A DNA stretch of 64,000 nt, from NCBI RefSeq assembly GCF_002902365.1, contig NZ_PPQC01000014.1, positions 122,341-186,340 on the forward strand, given 5' to 3'. Origin of the DNA: Staphylococcus cohnii subsp. cohnii. GTDB taxonomy: Bacteria; Bacillota; Bacilli; Staphylococcales; Staphylococcaceae. The notes beneath the pieces are model-generated. The model was not told the origin of the DNA. It worked only from the letters and a program-made list of their open reading frames with translations, and searched no databases. Positions 57,278 through 64,000 of this stretch are shown here, piece by piece. The translations under genes and the position numbers were made by a program. Each line of letters starts with the position of its first letter. Within the stretch, counting starts at the first letter, position 1.

Positions 57278-58804
57278 TTAATTCAAATCATCAACATCTT
57301 TTGCTTCTTGTTGGGCTTTCTCATTCATGTATTTCTGAAGTTCTAATTTGTCTGCTTTTGACGTTGAATTCAATGGCATGTGTGTCAATTTCAGATATAG
57401 TCTTGGTATTTTATAACCAGCAATATTTTCACGCATATGCGTGTCTAATTTTGCTTCAAAATCTGGGTCATCTTCGGTAAGTACAACTGCGGCTGCAACT
57501 GATTCACCATATTTTGGACTGTCATATCCAACGACAACACCTTGAGCTACGAGTGGGTGTTCTGCTAATACTGTTTCTACTTCGGAAGGTAAGACATTCT
57601 CACCACCAGTAATAATCATTTCTTTACGACGATCAACGATATAAACATCACCATCTTCGTCTACTTTTGCTAAATCACCTGTTAAGAAATATTCGCCGTG
57701 AAATGTTTTTGCAGTTTCTTCCGGTTTGTTCCAATAACCAGGTGTTATATTATTACCACGAACGCCAAGTTCACCAATTTCACCAACTTCTACTTCTTCA
57801 AAATTATCATCAAATATACATATATCCATAAACATGACCGGCTTACCAATACTGCCTGGTTTCTGTGCCCCATTCTCAGGTGTATTAACCATGACAAGCG
57901 GTGCTTCAGTTAAACCATAACCATTAATAATTGAATAGCCTAAGCTATTAAATTTCTTTTGTACCATTGGTAAAGGTGATGAACCACCTTGAATTAAGAA
58001 ATCGATACTTTCAAAGTTTTTCAGATCGAAATTTTCAGCTACTAACATGGCATAATACATCGTTGGAATCTGAATTAAATAATTAGGTTGGTACTTAGCC
58101 ATTAAATCATTCAACGCTTCGCCATTAAAGTAACGCTGTAATATCAGTGTGCCGCCAGCCATTAATAAAGGTAGTGTCAAATCGTTAAATCCTAAGACAT
58201 GAAACATTGGTGTGGAAACAATTGTTGTATATGTCGAATTAATTTTATAAGTCAGTGCTATATTAATTGGATTATTTACAAAAGAATCGTATGAAAACAT
58301 AACGCCTTTAGGTAGTCCTGTCGTACCACTTGTATACATTAATGACGCTAAATCGCTTCCTTCCACACTAACAGTATTGAATGGACGGTGTTGCGAAGGA
58401 TCTACTATTTCATCGTATGCATTTGAGTCAATATCCATGTGTAGCAAATCATCTGCAATGCCTTCTAAACTTGAAACATGCTTCTCAGCGTAAAAAATGA
58501 GTTTGACATTGGAATCTTCAATCACACTTTTTATTTCCTGTGTTTTCAAACGCCAGTTAATTGGCAAGTATACGGCACCCAATTTAAATGAAGCGAACAT
58601 CAAATCTAATAACGCTACATCATTAGGCGTGAATATACCGACGACATCACCACGTTTTACACCTTGATCTTGTAAATAATTAGCTAAATTTTCTGCACGA
58701 ATATTCAAATCTTGATAGGTCCATTCTGTGCCTTTGAATGGGTCAATCACTGCGGCTTTTTCATCGTCAAATGTCGCTCTCGTTTTAATCCAGTCGTAGT
58801 TCAT
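57278..58804 (-). CDS. fadD: Long-chain acyl-CoA synthetase
   Basis: This AMP-forming ligase of 508 residues has YTSGTTGLPKGV, the YGLTEAP motif, TGDLAKVDEDG, DRRKEMIITGG and a C-terminal lysine in STSKADKLE. It activates fatty acids to acyl-CoA. In the fad operon it feeds FadE. It starts at ATG 58804 behind AGGGGG, 18 bases after fadX. Its sequence is distinct from the synthetase at 11706. Confidence 0.93.
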   Translation of the reverse strand: MNYDWIKTRATFDDEKAAVIDPFKGTEWTYQDLNIRAENLANYLQDQGVKRGDVVGIFTPNDVALLDLMFASFKLGAVYLPINWRLKTQEIKSVIEDSNVKLIFYAEKHVSSLEGIADDLLHMDIDSNAYDEIVDPSQHRPFNTVSVEGSDLASLMYTSGTTGLPKGVMFSYDSFVNNPINIALTYKINSTYTTIVSTPMFHVLGFNDLTLPLLMAGGTLILQRYFNGEALNDLMAKYQPNYLIQIPTMYYAMLVAENFDLKNFESIDFLIQGGSSPLPMVQKKFNSLGYSIINGYGLTEAPLVMVNTPENGAQKPGSIGKPVMFMDICIFDDNFEEVEVGEIGELGVRGNNITPGYWNKPEETAKTFHGEYFLTGDLAKVDEDGDVYIVDRRKEMIITGGENVLPSEVETVLAEHPLVAQGVVVGYDSPKYGESVAAAVVLTEDDPDFEAKLDTHMRENIAGYKIPRLYLKLTHMPLNSTSKADKLELQKYMNEKAQQEAKDVDDLN

Positions 58805-58822
58805 ATTTTTCTCCCCCTTAGT

Positions 58823-60397
58823 TTAAATACGATAATCCGACTTTATTGCATCAGACAATCCTCCCCACTTATCTTGATAGATATCGCTATTCATTTCATT
58901 CAAATGTGTTGCAATGAGCGGCTTGAATTCCATATTTGCTAGAATATCTCGCTCTAAATCAAGACCAGGAGCTATTTCAATGAGCATTAATCCTTGTTGT
59001 GTAAGTTCAAATACAGCCCTTTCGGTGACAAAGTACACCTCTTGATCAAGCAAAAACGCATTTTCAACATTGAAATCGACATTATCAATTTCATTGATAA
59101 ATTTTGGTATATGACCTTCTTGTTCTACATTGACCTTGCGCTGTTCATAACTTAGTTGACCCCCGACAATTAACGAACCGGAAAAGACAATTGTTTTTAC
59201 CGTTTGACTTATGTCGATAAATCCACCACAGCCATTCATTTTATTGCCAAATTTTGAGACATTTACATTACCTTTGGAATCTACTTGAGCAAAGCTTAGA
59301 AATGCTATATCAACACCTCCGTTATAAATGAAATCCCAAGTCATATCGTGTCTCATACGTGCACTTAAGTTATAGTTCATACCAAAATATTTTCCACTGC
59401 TAATCAAACCACCAAACACGCCTGTATCTATATTGGGCTGTACTAAATTATTAACCCCTTCTTCAGTTAAAAGATTGGATAACTCATTATTTATGCCAAA
59501 ACCAATACTGATGACATCACCTTGAAGTAAAAATTGAGCAGCACGTCTCAAAATTACTTTTCGAGTGTTCAATGCTATATATGGTTCTCGCATCTCTGTA
59601 ATTTGATAATGTCCTGAAAGTGCCGGATCATAATACGTTTGAATCACTTGTCTATGATATTTTGAATCACGGTTCACTACAATATAATCTACTAATTTAC
59701 CAGGTATAAACACTTCATTTGGATTGAAACGACCACTTTGAATCACTTCTTTAACTTGAACAATGACTTTACCCTTATTTTTATGTGTAGCTGCTGCTAA
59801 ACTAAAGCCTTCTCCTAAATGTGTCTCATGCTGCATGTAAATATTGCCTTCTTCATCAGCATATGTACCTCTTAGTAAAGCTACATCAATTTCAGGAAAA
59901 CGGTAGTTCAAATAAGTGTCATCATTTATATTTATTAAAGAAACTAAATCATCAGTCGTACATGAATTGACTTTGCCACCAGAATAACGTGGATCCACGT
60001 TTGTATTTAATCCAATTTTAGTAATCGGACCTGGAAAAGCTTCCGTACTTCCACGATAATGTGTAGTTATTACACCTTGAGGCAGGAAGTATGCCTCTAT
60101 TTCATTGTTCTGCATTGCTTGAATCGTTACTGGCGAACCAGTAATAATACTCGTGATTAATCGTTTGACCATACCCCTTGAAACAAATGAATCTAAATCA
60201 TAACTGTCTCCTCTATAATCACTAATATCATTAGCAAGCATGAACGTTAAATTATTAAGTGATTGATCCTCATCATATTGTTCGACTAACGTTTTAAGTA
60301 TCTCAGCAGGTAAATTCGCTGTAGATAAGGCTGCCAGAGCTATAACATCACCTTCATTTACGATGTCTTTCAAATCTGAAAATGGAATAATTTTCAT
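58823..60397 (-). CDS. fadX: Acyl-CoA:acetate/acetoacetate CoA-transferase
   Basis: This 524-residue family I CoA-transferase has the alpha and beta halves fused, as in YdiF/propionate CoA-transferase. It starts MKIIPFSDLKDIVNEGDVIAL and has GINTNVDP-like loops (GLNTNVDPRYSGGK) and the oxyanion region QGVITTHYRG. At the position of the catalytic glutamate (usually ExGxxGG) the sequence reads DTGVFGG, that is Asp in place of Glu. It is the first gene of the fad operon and moves CoA between short acyl groups. The promoter and a cre-like dyad lie upstream. Confidence 0.9.
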   Translation of the reverse strand: MKIIPFSDLKDIVNEGDVIALAALSTANLPAEILKTLVEQYDEDQSLNNLTFMLANDISDYRGDSYDLDSFVSRGMVKRLITSIITGSPVTIQAMQNNEIEAYFLPQGVITTHYRGSTEAFPGPITKIGLNTNVDPRYSGGKVNSCTTDDLVSLININDDTYLNYRFPEIDVALLRGTYADEEGNIYMQHETHLGEGFSLAAATHKNKGKVIVQVKEVIQSGRFNPNEVFIPGKLVDYIVVNRDSKYHRQVIQTYYDPALSGHYQITEMREPYIALNTRKVILRRAAQFLLQGDVISIGFGINNELSNLLTEEGVNNLVQPNIDTGVFGGLISSGKYFGMNYNLSARMRHDMTWDFIYNGGVDIAFLSFAQVDSKGNVNVSKFGNKMNGCGGFIDISQTVKTIVFSGSLIVGGQLSYEQRKVNVEQEGHIPKFINEIDNVDFNVENAFLLDQEVYFVTERAVFELTQQGLMLIEIAPGLDLERDILANMEFKPLIATHLNEMNSDIYQDKWGGLSDAIKSDYRI

Positions 60398-60468
60398 ACA
60401 GTTTCTCCTATCTATGTTTAATCCAACTATTAAAGTTTTGAGTTATAAATATCTCCTTTCTTTATGTA

Positions 60469-60515
60469 TGTAAGCCCTTACATGTAATATACCATTATTT
60501 TTGAAATTTATGCAA
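60469..60515 (-). promoter_or_regulatory. fadX promoter with cre-like dyad
   Basis: TTGCAT (60515-60510), 18 bases, then TATATT (60491-60486) on the minus strand; TGTAAGGGCTTACA (60482-60469) follows immediately, covering the transcription start. The dyad differs from an ideal cre (TGTAAGCGCTTACA) at one central base. Repression of fatty acid degradation by CcpA in the presence of glucose would fit. Confidence 0.6.
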
Positions 60516-60678
60516 AAATTTTAAATTTTACGTTTATAGTGAATTGTGAAAATGCGCACAACATCCGATGTGACAGTTTTAGAAGTGGATTAAGAAAAAT
60601 ATGAAAATAGTTGAATAAGGGGTATATAAATCAAATTGCTTATTAAAAAAGTAAATATGTCCTGAGAGTATAAAAAAA

Positions 60679-60705
60679 TCTGGGACAACATTGATTCGTC
60701 CCAGA
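60679..60705 (-). terminator. Terminator of the MerR-SDR unit
   Basis: TCTGGGAC and GTCCCAGA (8 bp, loop 11), followed on the minus strand by seven T residues. It lies about 130 bases past merR and shares the TCTGGGAC core seen in other hairpins of the window. Confidence 0.85.
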
Positions 60706-60831
60706 CACATTTATTTTCTATCGCATAGATTTTCTCTAGCTAGCTATATTTTTTATTTAAAGTTAAGTACTATAAAAAAATTGAAGAACTAATTTGCATT
60801 TTCCTTTTTCTCTCTCGTACTGTGCTTTTAT

Positions 60832-61179
60832 CTATTCATTCTCCAACAATTTAAATTTTTTTTCTAATGTTTGAAGTCCTTGATCTATAATCTTTTTTTG
60901 TTCAATTAAATTTTTTTGATGTTCCAAAAATATATTTTTTCGTTTCGTTTTTGTGTCACTTCCTTGGTGATATAACTCCGCAATTTCTTTTAACGTTGAT
61001 ATGGGCATATGTGTCTGGCGCATACATTTTATAAATTCAATCCAATATAAGTCTTCTTCTGAAAAATCTCTATAACCATTCTTATTTCTCTGAACAAAAG
61101 GAAAAAGTCCTACTTTATCATAATATCGAATGGTATGTTCACTGATGCCTAAATTATCGGCAACTTGTTTTACTTGCAT
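60832..61179 (-). CDS. MerR family transcriptional regulator
   Basis: This 115-residue regulator has an N-terminal winged helix (MQVKQVADNLGISEHTIRYY, then DKVGLFPF), the second wing (YRDFSEEDLYWIEFIKCMR) and a long C-terminal coiled coil (about 80-112). There are no metal-binding cysteines, so it is of the AdhR/stress type rather than a metal sensor. It lies behind an SDR gene and a small gene, and a MerR-type operator candidate precedes the SDR gene. A terminator-like hairpin sits directly before its ribosome site (TAGGAGG). Confidence 0.88.
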   Translation of the reverse strand: MQVKQVADNLGISEHTIRYYDKVGLFPFVQRNKNGYRDFSEEDLYWIEFIKCMRQTHMPISTLKEIAELYHQGSDTKTKRKNIFLEHQKNLIEQKKIIDQGLQTLEKKFKLLENE

Positions 61180-61192
61180 AATTTGCCTCCTA

Positions 61193-61222
61193 AAAAAGGT
61201 GACTTTATAAAGTCACCTTTTT
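61193..61222 (-). terminator. Hairpin abutting the merR ribosome site
   Basis: AAAAAGGTGACTTT (61193-61206) pairs with AAAGTCACCTTTTT (61209-61222), with only a two-base gap. On the minus strand the T run leads straight into TAGGAGG of merR. It may terminate part of the SDR transcript or control access to merR. Confidence 0.7.
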
Positions 61223-61224
61223 GT

Positions 61225-61545
61225 CTATTTCATAAGTTGAACCAGTAAATTTTCATAATCATTATTAATGATAGCGTCAAATCCAAATGTTGATGTCATA
61301 TCATTCTTTAATGACTCCACACTGTTATAACCAATGTGTTCAGGACCATCTATATTTAAACCAATACCTTTAATATCATTATGGAATAAATTATTTTGAT
61401 GCGATAATTCAATAATCTCTTCAGCTAATGATTTAACGTAATTATGACTTGGCACAGATACATTCTTTTCATCTATTACCTTTGTTTCTGTAATAATTTT
61501 GATATCTGTTTCTTTCCCTTTAAATATTGCTAAAAAGTAATTCAT
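61225..61545 (-). CDS. Small protein with weak resemblance to an actin-like ATPase (ROK) N-terminal half
   Basis: I do not firmly recognise this 106-residue protein. The segment IKGIGLNIDGPEHIGYNSVESLKNDM, followed by FGFDAIINNDYENLLV, resembles the part of ROK sugar kinases where a GIxxPGP strand is followed by a loop and an END/NND site. The N-terminal phosphate loop (DIGGT) is missing. It could be a decayed or repurposed kinase half, or an unrelated fold. It sits between the SDR and MerR genes with a good ribosome site (GAGGAGG), so it is probably expressed. Confidence 0.5.
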   Translation of the reverse strand: MNYFLAIFKGKETDIKIITETKVIDEKNVSVPSHNYVKSLAEEIIELSHQNNLFHNDIKGIGLNIDGPEHIGYNSVESLKNDMTSTFGFDAIINNDYENLLVQLMK

Positions 61546-61578
61546 ATCAAAATGACCTCCTCATGATTAAAAAGTAAA

Positions 61579-62337
61579 CTAGCGTGTCGTATAACCGCCG
61601 TTAGCAAATAATGTTTGTCCGTTGATCCACCATCCATCTAAAGTTAAGAAAGTAATAATTGGCGCGATGTCTTCTATTTTTGTAAGTTGGTTATGAAGCG
61701 CTTGAGATTTATGGAATGCTACAGCATCTTCGCTTTCCTGTGGGTAGAAGAATGGTGTGTCCATTGGTCCAGGAGCAACCGCGTTCACTGAAATACCTCT
61801 ATCCATAAACTCTGCTGAGGCTGCACGTGTATAATGCTCAACAGGCGATTTGCCTCCAGCATAAGTTGAATAAAAGCCTGTGTATGCAGCAAGCAATGCA
61901 GTGGCTAAAGTGATGATTTTACCATTATCATTCATAGATTTTTCAGCATATTTAATAAAGAAATAAGCTGACTTTGCATTGATGTCTGCCATACTATCAA
62001 ATTCTTCTTCAGTCGTTTCTGAAATAGGTTTTTTAAGCACTTTACCAACAGTATTTATTGCAATATCAACTTTTCCAAATGTCGCTTCAGCATGTTGAAA
62101 TAAAGCTTGGACATTACTAACGTTTGTCAAATCACCAGAAAATAATGTACCTTCTCCGCCTAAGTTTTCAACTTTTGTAAGTGTCGCTTTTGCATCATCT
62201 AAAGAATTTTCATCATGGTGATGGATTACTAATTTGGCTCCTTCTTTAGCGTAAGTAGTACTTAATAAGCCACCAAGGTTCTTAGCACCACCAGCAATAA
62301 CTACAACTTTGTCCTGTAGACTATCAAATTTACCCAT
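61579..62337 (-). CDS. Short-chain dehydrogenase/reductase (SDR family)
   Basis: This 252-residue oxidoreductase has a Rossmann opening VVIAGGAKNLGG (residues 10-21), NTVG in place of NNAG, and the catalytic YAGGK. Serine is replaced by Thr/Ala in the ATALLAAYTGFYSTYAGGK region, so the usual Ser is not evident. It uses NAD(P)H on an unknown carbonyl. I start at ATG 62337 behind AAAGGAGG. It is the first gene of a unit with a small gene and merR. Confidence 0.88.
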   Translation of the reverse strand: MGKFDSLQDKVVVIAGGAKNLGGLLSTTYAKEGAKLVIHHHDENSLDDAKATLTKVENLGGEGTLFSGDLTNVSNVQALFQHAEATFGKVDIAINTVGKVLKKPISETTEEEFDSMADINAKSAYFFIKYAEKSMNDNGKIITLATALLAAYTGFYSTYAGGKSPVEHYTRAASAEFMDRGISVNAVAPGPMDTPFFYPQESEDAVAFHKSQALHNQLTKIEDIAPIITFLTLDGWWINGQTLFANGGYTTR

Positions 62338-62374
62338 ATTATATAACCTCCTTTGAATATATTTCAATCGTAAA

Positions 62375-62394
62375 CCTTAGAGCGCGATATCAAG
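62375..62394 (-). promoter_or_regulatory. Candidate MerR-type operator upstream of the SDR gene
   Basis: On the minus strand CTTGATATCGCGCTCTAAGG resembles the promoter operators bound by AdhR-like MerR proteins (CTTGACTTAGAGTNNACTCTAAG type). The right half, CTCTAAG, is conserved and the left half is only partly so. It lies about 40 bases upstream of the SDR start. Confidence 0.4.
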
Positions 62395-62733
62395 CAAGAG
62401 ATGATTGAAAAATACTAATTATTTTTTATGGTATCTTGGTATCATTAAAATGTGCTGTAACTATCCAATTATAAATATTTATACAATGCTTTTTACATGC
62501 TATTGGCATATTCTTATATAAATCGGTATATTTTTGTTAATTCGACAACTCAACTCACTGATTTTAGTAAATAAGATTCACGGATACTTAAGTAAATTAA
62601 AATCGAAAACCACGAAATTGTGATTAGAGAAAAATCGAAATAAAATCATTCAAAAAATTAAAGAATTGTATTAAAGTGCAAAATAGGAATAAATTGATTT
62701 TCCAAGTTCTTTTGTTATTTTTAAAATTAAAAA

Positions 62734-62766
62734 TAAACTTATAAAATGTTTTACTTTATAAGTTTA
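62734..62766. repeat. Perfect inverted repeat upstream of the PhzF-family gene
   Basis: TAAACTTATAAA (62734-62745) and TTTATAAGTTTA (62755-62766) form a 12-bp perfect dyad with a 9-base centre, about 80 bases upstream of the PhzF start. It may be an operator. The rest of the AT-rich gap 62395-62845 shows no gene. Confidence 0.4.
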
Positions 62767-62845
62767 TAAGCAGTGAAAAATTGCTAAGCAAACTCATTTA
62801 AATTGTTCTACACTTTATAGAGAATTAAAAATCAGGAGGAAGAAG

Positions 62846-63751
62846 ATGGTTAAATCCGTACAGGTTTATCATTACGATTCATTCAGTACAGAAGCCAATA
62901 AAGGGAACCCTGCTGGCGTTGTATTAGACACAGAAAATTTAACAGATCGGGAAATGCAAGAAATTGCATCGAGAGTTGGGTTTAATGAAACTGCGTTTCC
63001 TGTTAAATCTGATAAGGCAGACCTTAGAATACGTTTTTTCACGCCAGGTCATGAAATGAACCTTTGTGGTCATGCAACAATTGCCACGATTTATGCTTTA
63101 AAAGAAAAACAATTACTAAAAAATAAAAATGAACTTACAATTGAAACTAAAGCAGGCATTTTAACTATAAGAATGAATGTATCTCATAATGACCAAATAT
63201 TTATCACTATGCAACATGCCACACCACAATTTGAAACATTCAATGGTTCTAAGAAAGCATTAGCTTACGCACTAGATATCGACGAAGAAGATATCGACGA
63301 AAATTTACCAGTTTTATATGGAAGTACAGGTGTTTGGACACTACTTGTTCCAGTGAAAAGTCTAGCTGTTTGTCAGAAAATGAAACCCAACAATGCCCTA
63401 TTCCCTTCTATATTAAACGAAAAGCCTAAAGTGTCTATTCATCCATTTTGTTTTGAAACATATCATCAAGATTCTAATATGCATGCGCGTCATTTTTCTT
63501 CACCTTTCTCTGGAACAATAGAGGATCCAGTTACTGGAACAGCTTCTGGAGTTATGGGGGCTTACTTTGTTAAATACATACATAACATTTCAGACAATCC
63601 ACTCAATCTTATCGTCGAACAAGGCCAAGAAATTGGTAAAAACGGTAAGGTGAAGGTTAGCGTTACTTTTAATGACAATGAATGGGATATAAAAATAACT
63701 GGAACAGCCGTTAGTGTTAAAACATTTATTGTTCATTTAACTGATGCGTGA
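62846..63751 (+). CDS. PhzF family isomerase/epimerase-like protein
   Basis: This 301-residue protein has the PhzF/YddE fold of two diaminopimelate-epimerase-like halves. The catalytic glutamate is in FNETAF (E48), and the family motifs CGHATIA (from C74) and DPVTGTASG are present. PhzF enzymes isomerise small acids; outside phenazine producers the role is unknown, and no phenazine genes are present. AGGAGGAAG precedes the ATG. It stands alone, with no clear terminator in the 200 bases after it. Confidence 0.88.
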   Translation: MVKSVQVYHYDSFSTEANKGNPAGVVLDTENLTDREMQEIASRVGFNETAFPVKSDKADLRIRFFTPGHEMNLCGHATIATIYALKEKQLLKNKNELTIETKAGILTIRMNVSHNDQIFITMQHATPQFETFNGSKKALAYALDIDEEDIDENLPVLYGSTGVWTLLVPVKSLAVCQKMKPNNALFPSILNEKPKVSIHPFCFETYHQDSNMHARHFSSPFSGTIEDPVTGTASGVMGAYFVKYIHNISDNPLNLIVEQGQEIGKNGKVKVSVTFNDNEWDIKITGTAVSVKTFIVHLTDA

Positions 63752-63950
63752 TTGAAATCAACTTAATAAATATAAATCATATAAGTTACAGAATTAGTTA
63801 TACTTATAAATCCCACATTATAAATAATATAGGATAAGCGTCAATAGCCGTAACTGATTGTTTAAGTAATTTAAAAGTTTAAATCATGCGCTTACCAATC
63901 ATATATTCAAATTCATAATAACTGCAATATAAAAGGACCAATCCATTATC

Positions 63951-64000
63951 TGAACTGCACCCTGTCAAGTAGACAGTGAAAAAAACAAAATGTTTATGGC
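63951..64000 (+). mobile_element. Probable end of an IS3-family insertion sequence (cut by window edge)
   Basis: From 63951 the sequence reads TGAACTGCACCC, then TGTCAAGTAGACAGTG and an A-rich run. This pattern is typical of the terminal inverted repeats of IS3/IS150-type elements. Only 50 bases are visible, so the transposase and the other end cannot be checked. The stretch 63752-63950 before it holds no gene. Confidence 0.5.

Noticed and set aside
1..64000. CRISPR array, prophage or integrated plasmid
   Set aside because: No regularly spaced repeats, integrase, phage structural or replication genes are visible; gene order is that of ordinary staphylococcal chromosome.

Overview
The window is a low-GC Firmicute chromosome that reads as a Staphylococcus, most likely of the saprophyticus/xylosus/equorum group. 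The evidence is the mpsABC, metICFE and fadXDEBA operons, two small phenol-soluble-modulin-type peptide genes, a FemA/B-type transferase, and recurrent intergenic hairpins carrying a TCTGGGAC/GTCCCAGA core. The species is an inference; no rRNA or typing gene is present. There is no prophage, plasmid module or CRISPR array. The only mobile DNA is a likely IS3-type end at the extreme right edge.

Layout, left to right. 1-5.6 kb: 5' part of an MscS channel gene, then mpsABC (inorganic carbon uptake coupled to ion flow). 5.9-11.6 kb: two ABC exporter systems, a PmtAB/YtrB-like ATPase-permease pair and a YknXYZ-like adaptor/ATPase/permease set with a divergent Yip1-family (YknW-like) gene; the divergent promoters share sequence elements. 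11.7-18.2 kb: acyl-CoA synthetase, DUF5996 protein, 14-helix MFS transporter, a stress protein and a cytidine-deaminase-fold enzyme. 18.2-21.5 kb: a SEDS (FtsW/RodA) protein coupled to a PAP2 phosphatase, a methyltransferase, and a PSM locus of two very short genes with AgrA-like boxes. 21.6-26 kb: flavin amine oxidase, M20 peptidase, LysR regulator, adenosine deaminase.

26.2-35.9 kb is a complete assimilatory sulfate reduction operon (cysH, cysJ, cysI, sumT, sirB, sirC, TSUP transporter, sat, cysC). It makes both the enzymes and the siroheme cofactor needed to turn sulfate into sulfide. 36.6-41 kb: FemA/B-like transferase beside an aberrant serine-type tRNA, flavohemoglobin, orphan ParB. 41-48.3 kb: methionine biosynthesis (metI, metC, metF, metE, plus a cyclase-family gene) behind a CodY-like box and a T-box riboswitch; it consumes the sulfur supplied by the cys operon. 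48.8-50.7 kb: a second, unlinked CysJ paralogue. 50.9-52.3 kb: a LytTR-DUF3021-DUF4188 unit whose LytTR gene has an in-frame stop. 52.5-60.4 kb: fadXDEBA beta-oxidation operon with two CcpA-type sites. 60.8-62.4 kb: a MerR-SDR unit. 62.8-63.8 kb: a PhzF-family gene.

Most worth a second look: the PSM locus, the aberrant tRNA-Ser next to a FemA/B paralogue, the extra SEDS-PAP2 pair, the repeated promoter elements joining the YknW-like gene to the YknXYZ-like operon, the interrupted LytTR gene, the orphan CysJ, and the Asp-for-Glu change at the predicted FadX catalytic position.
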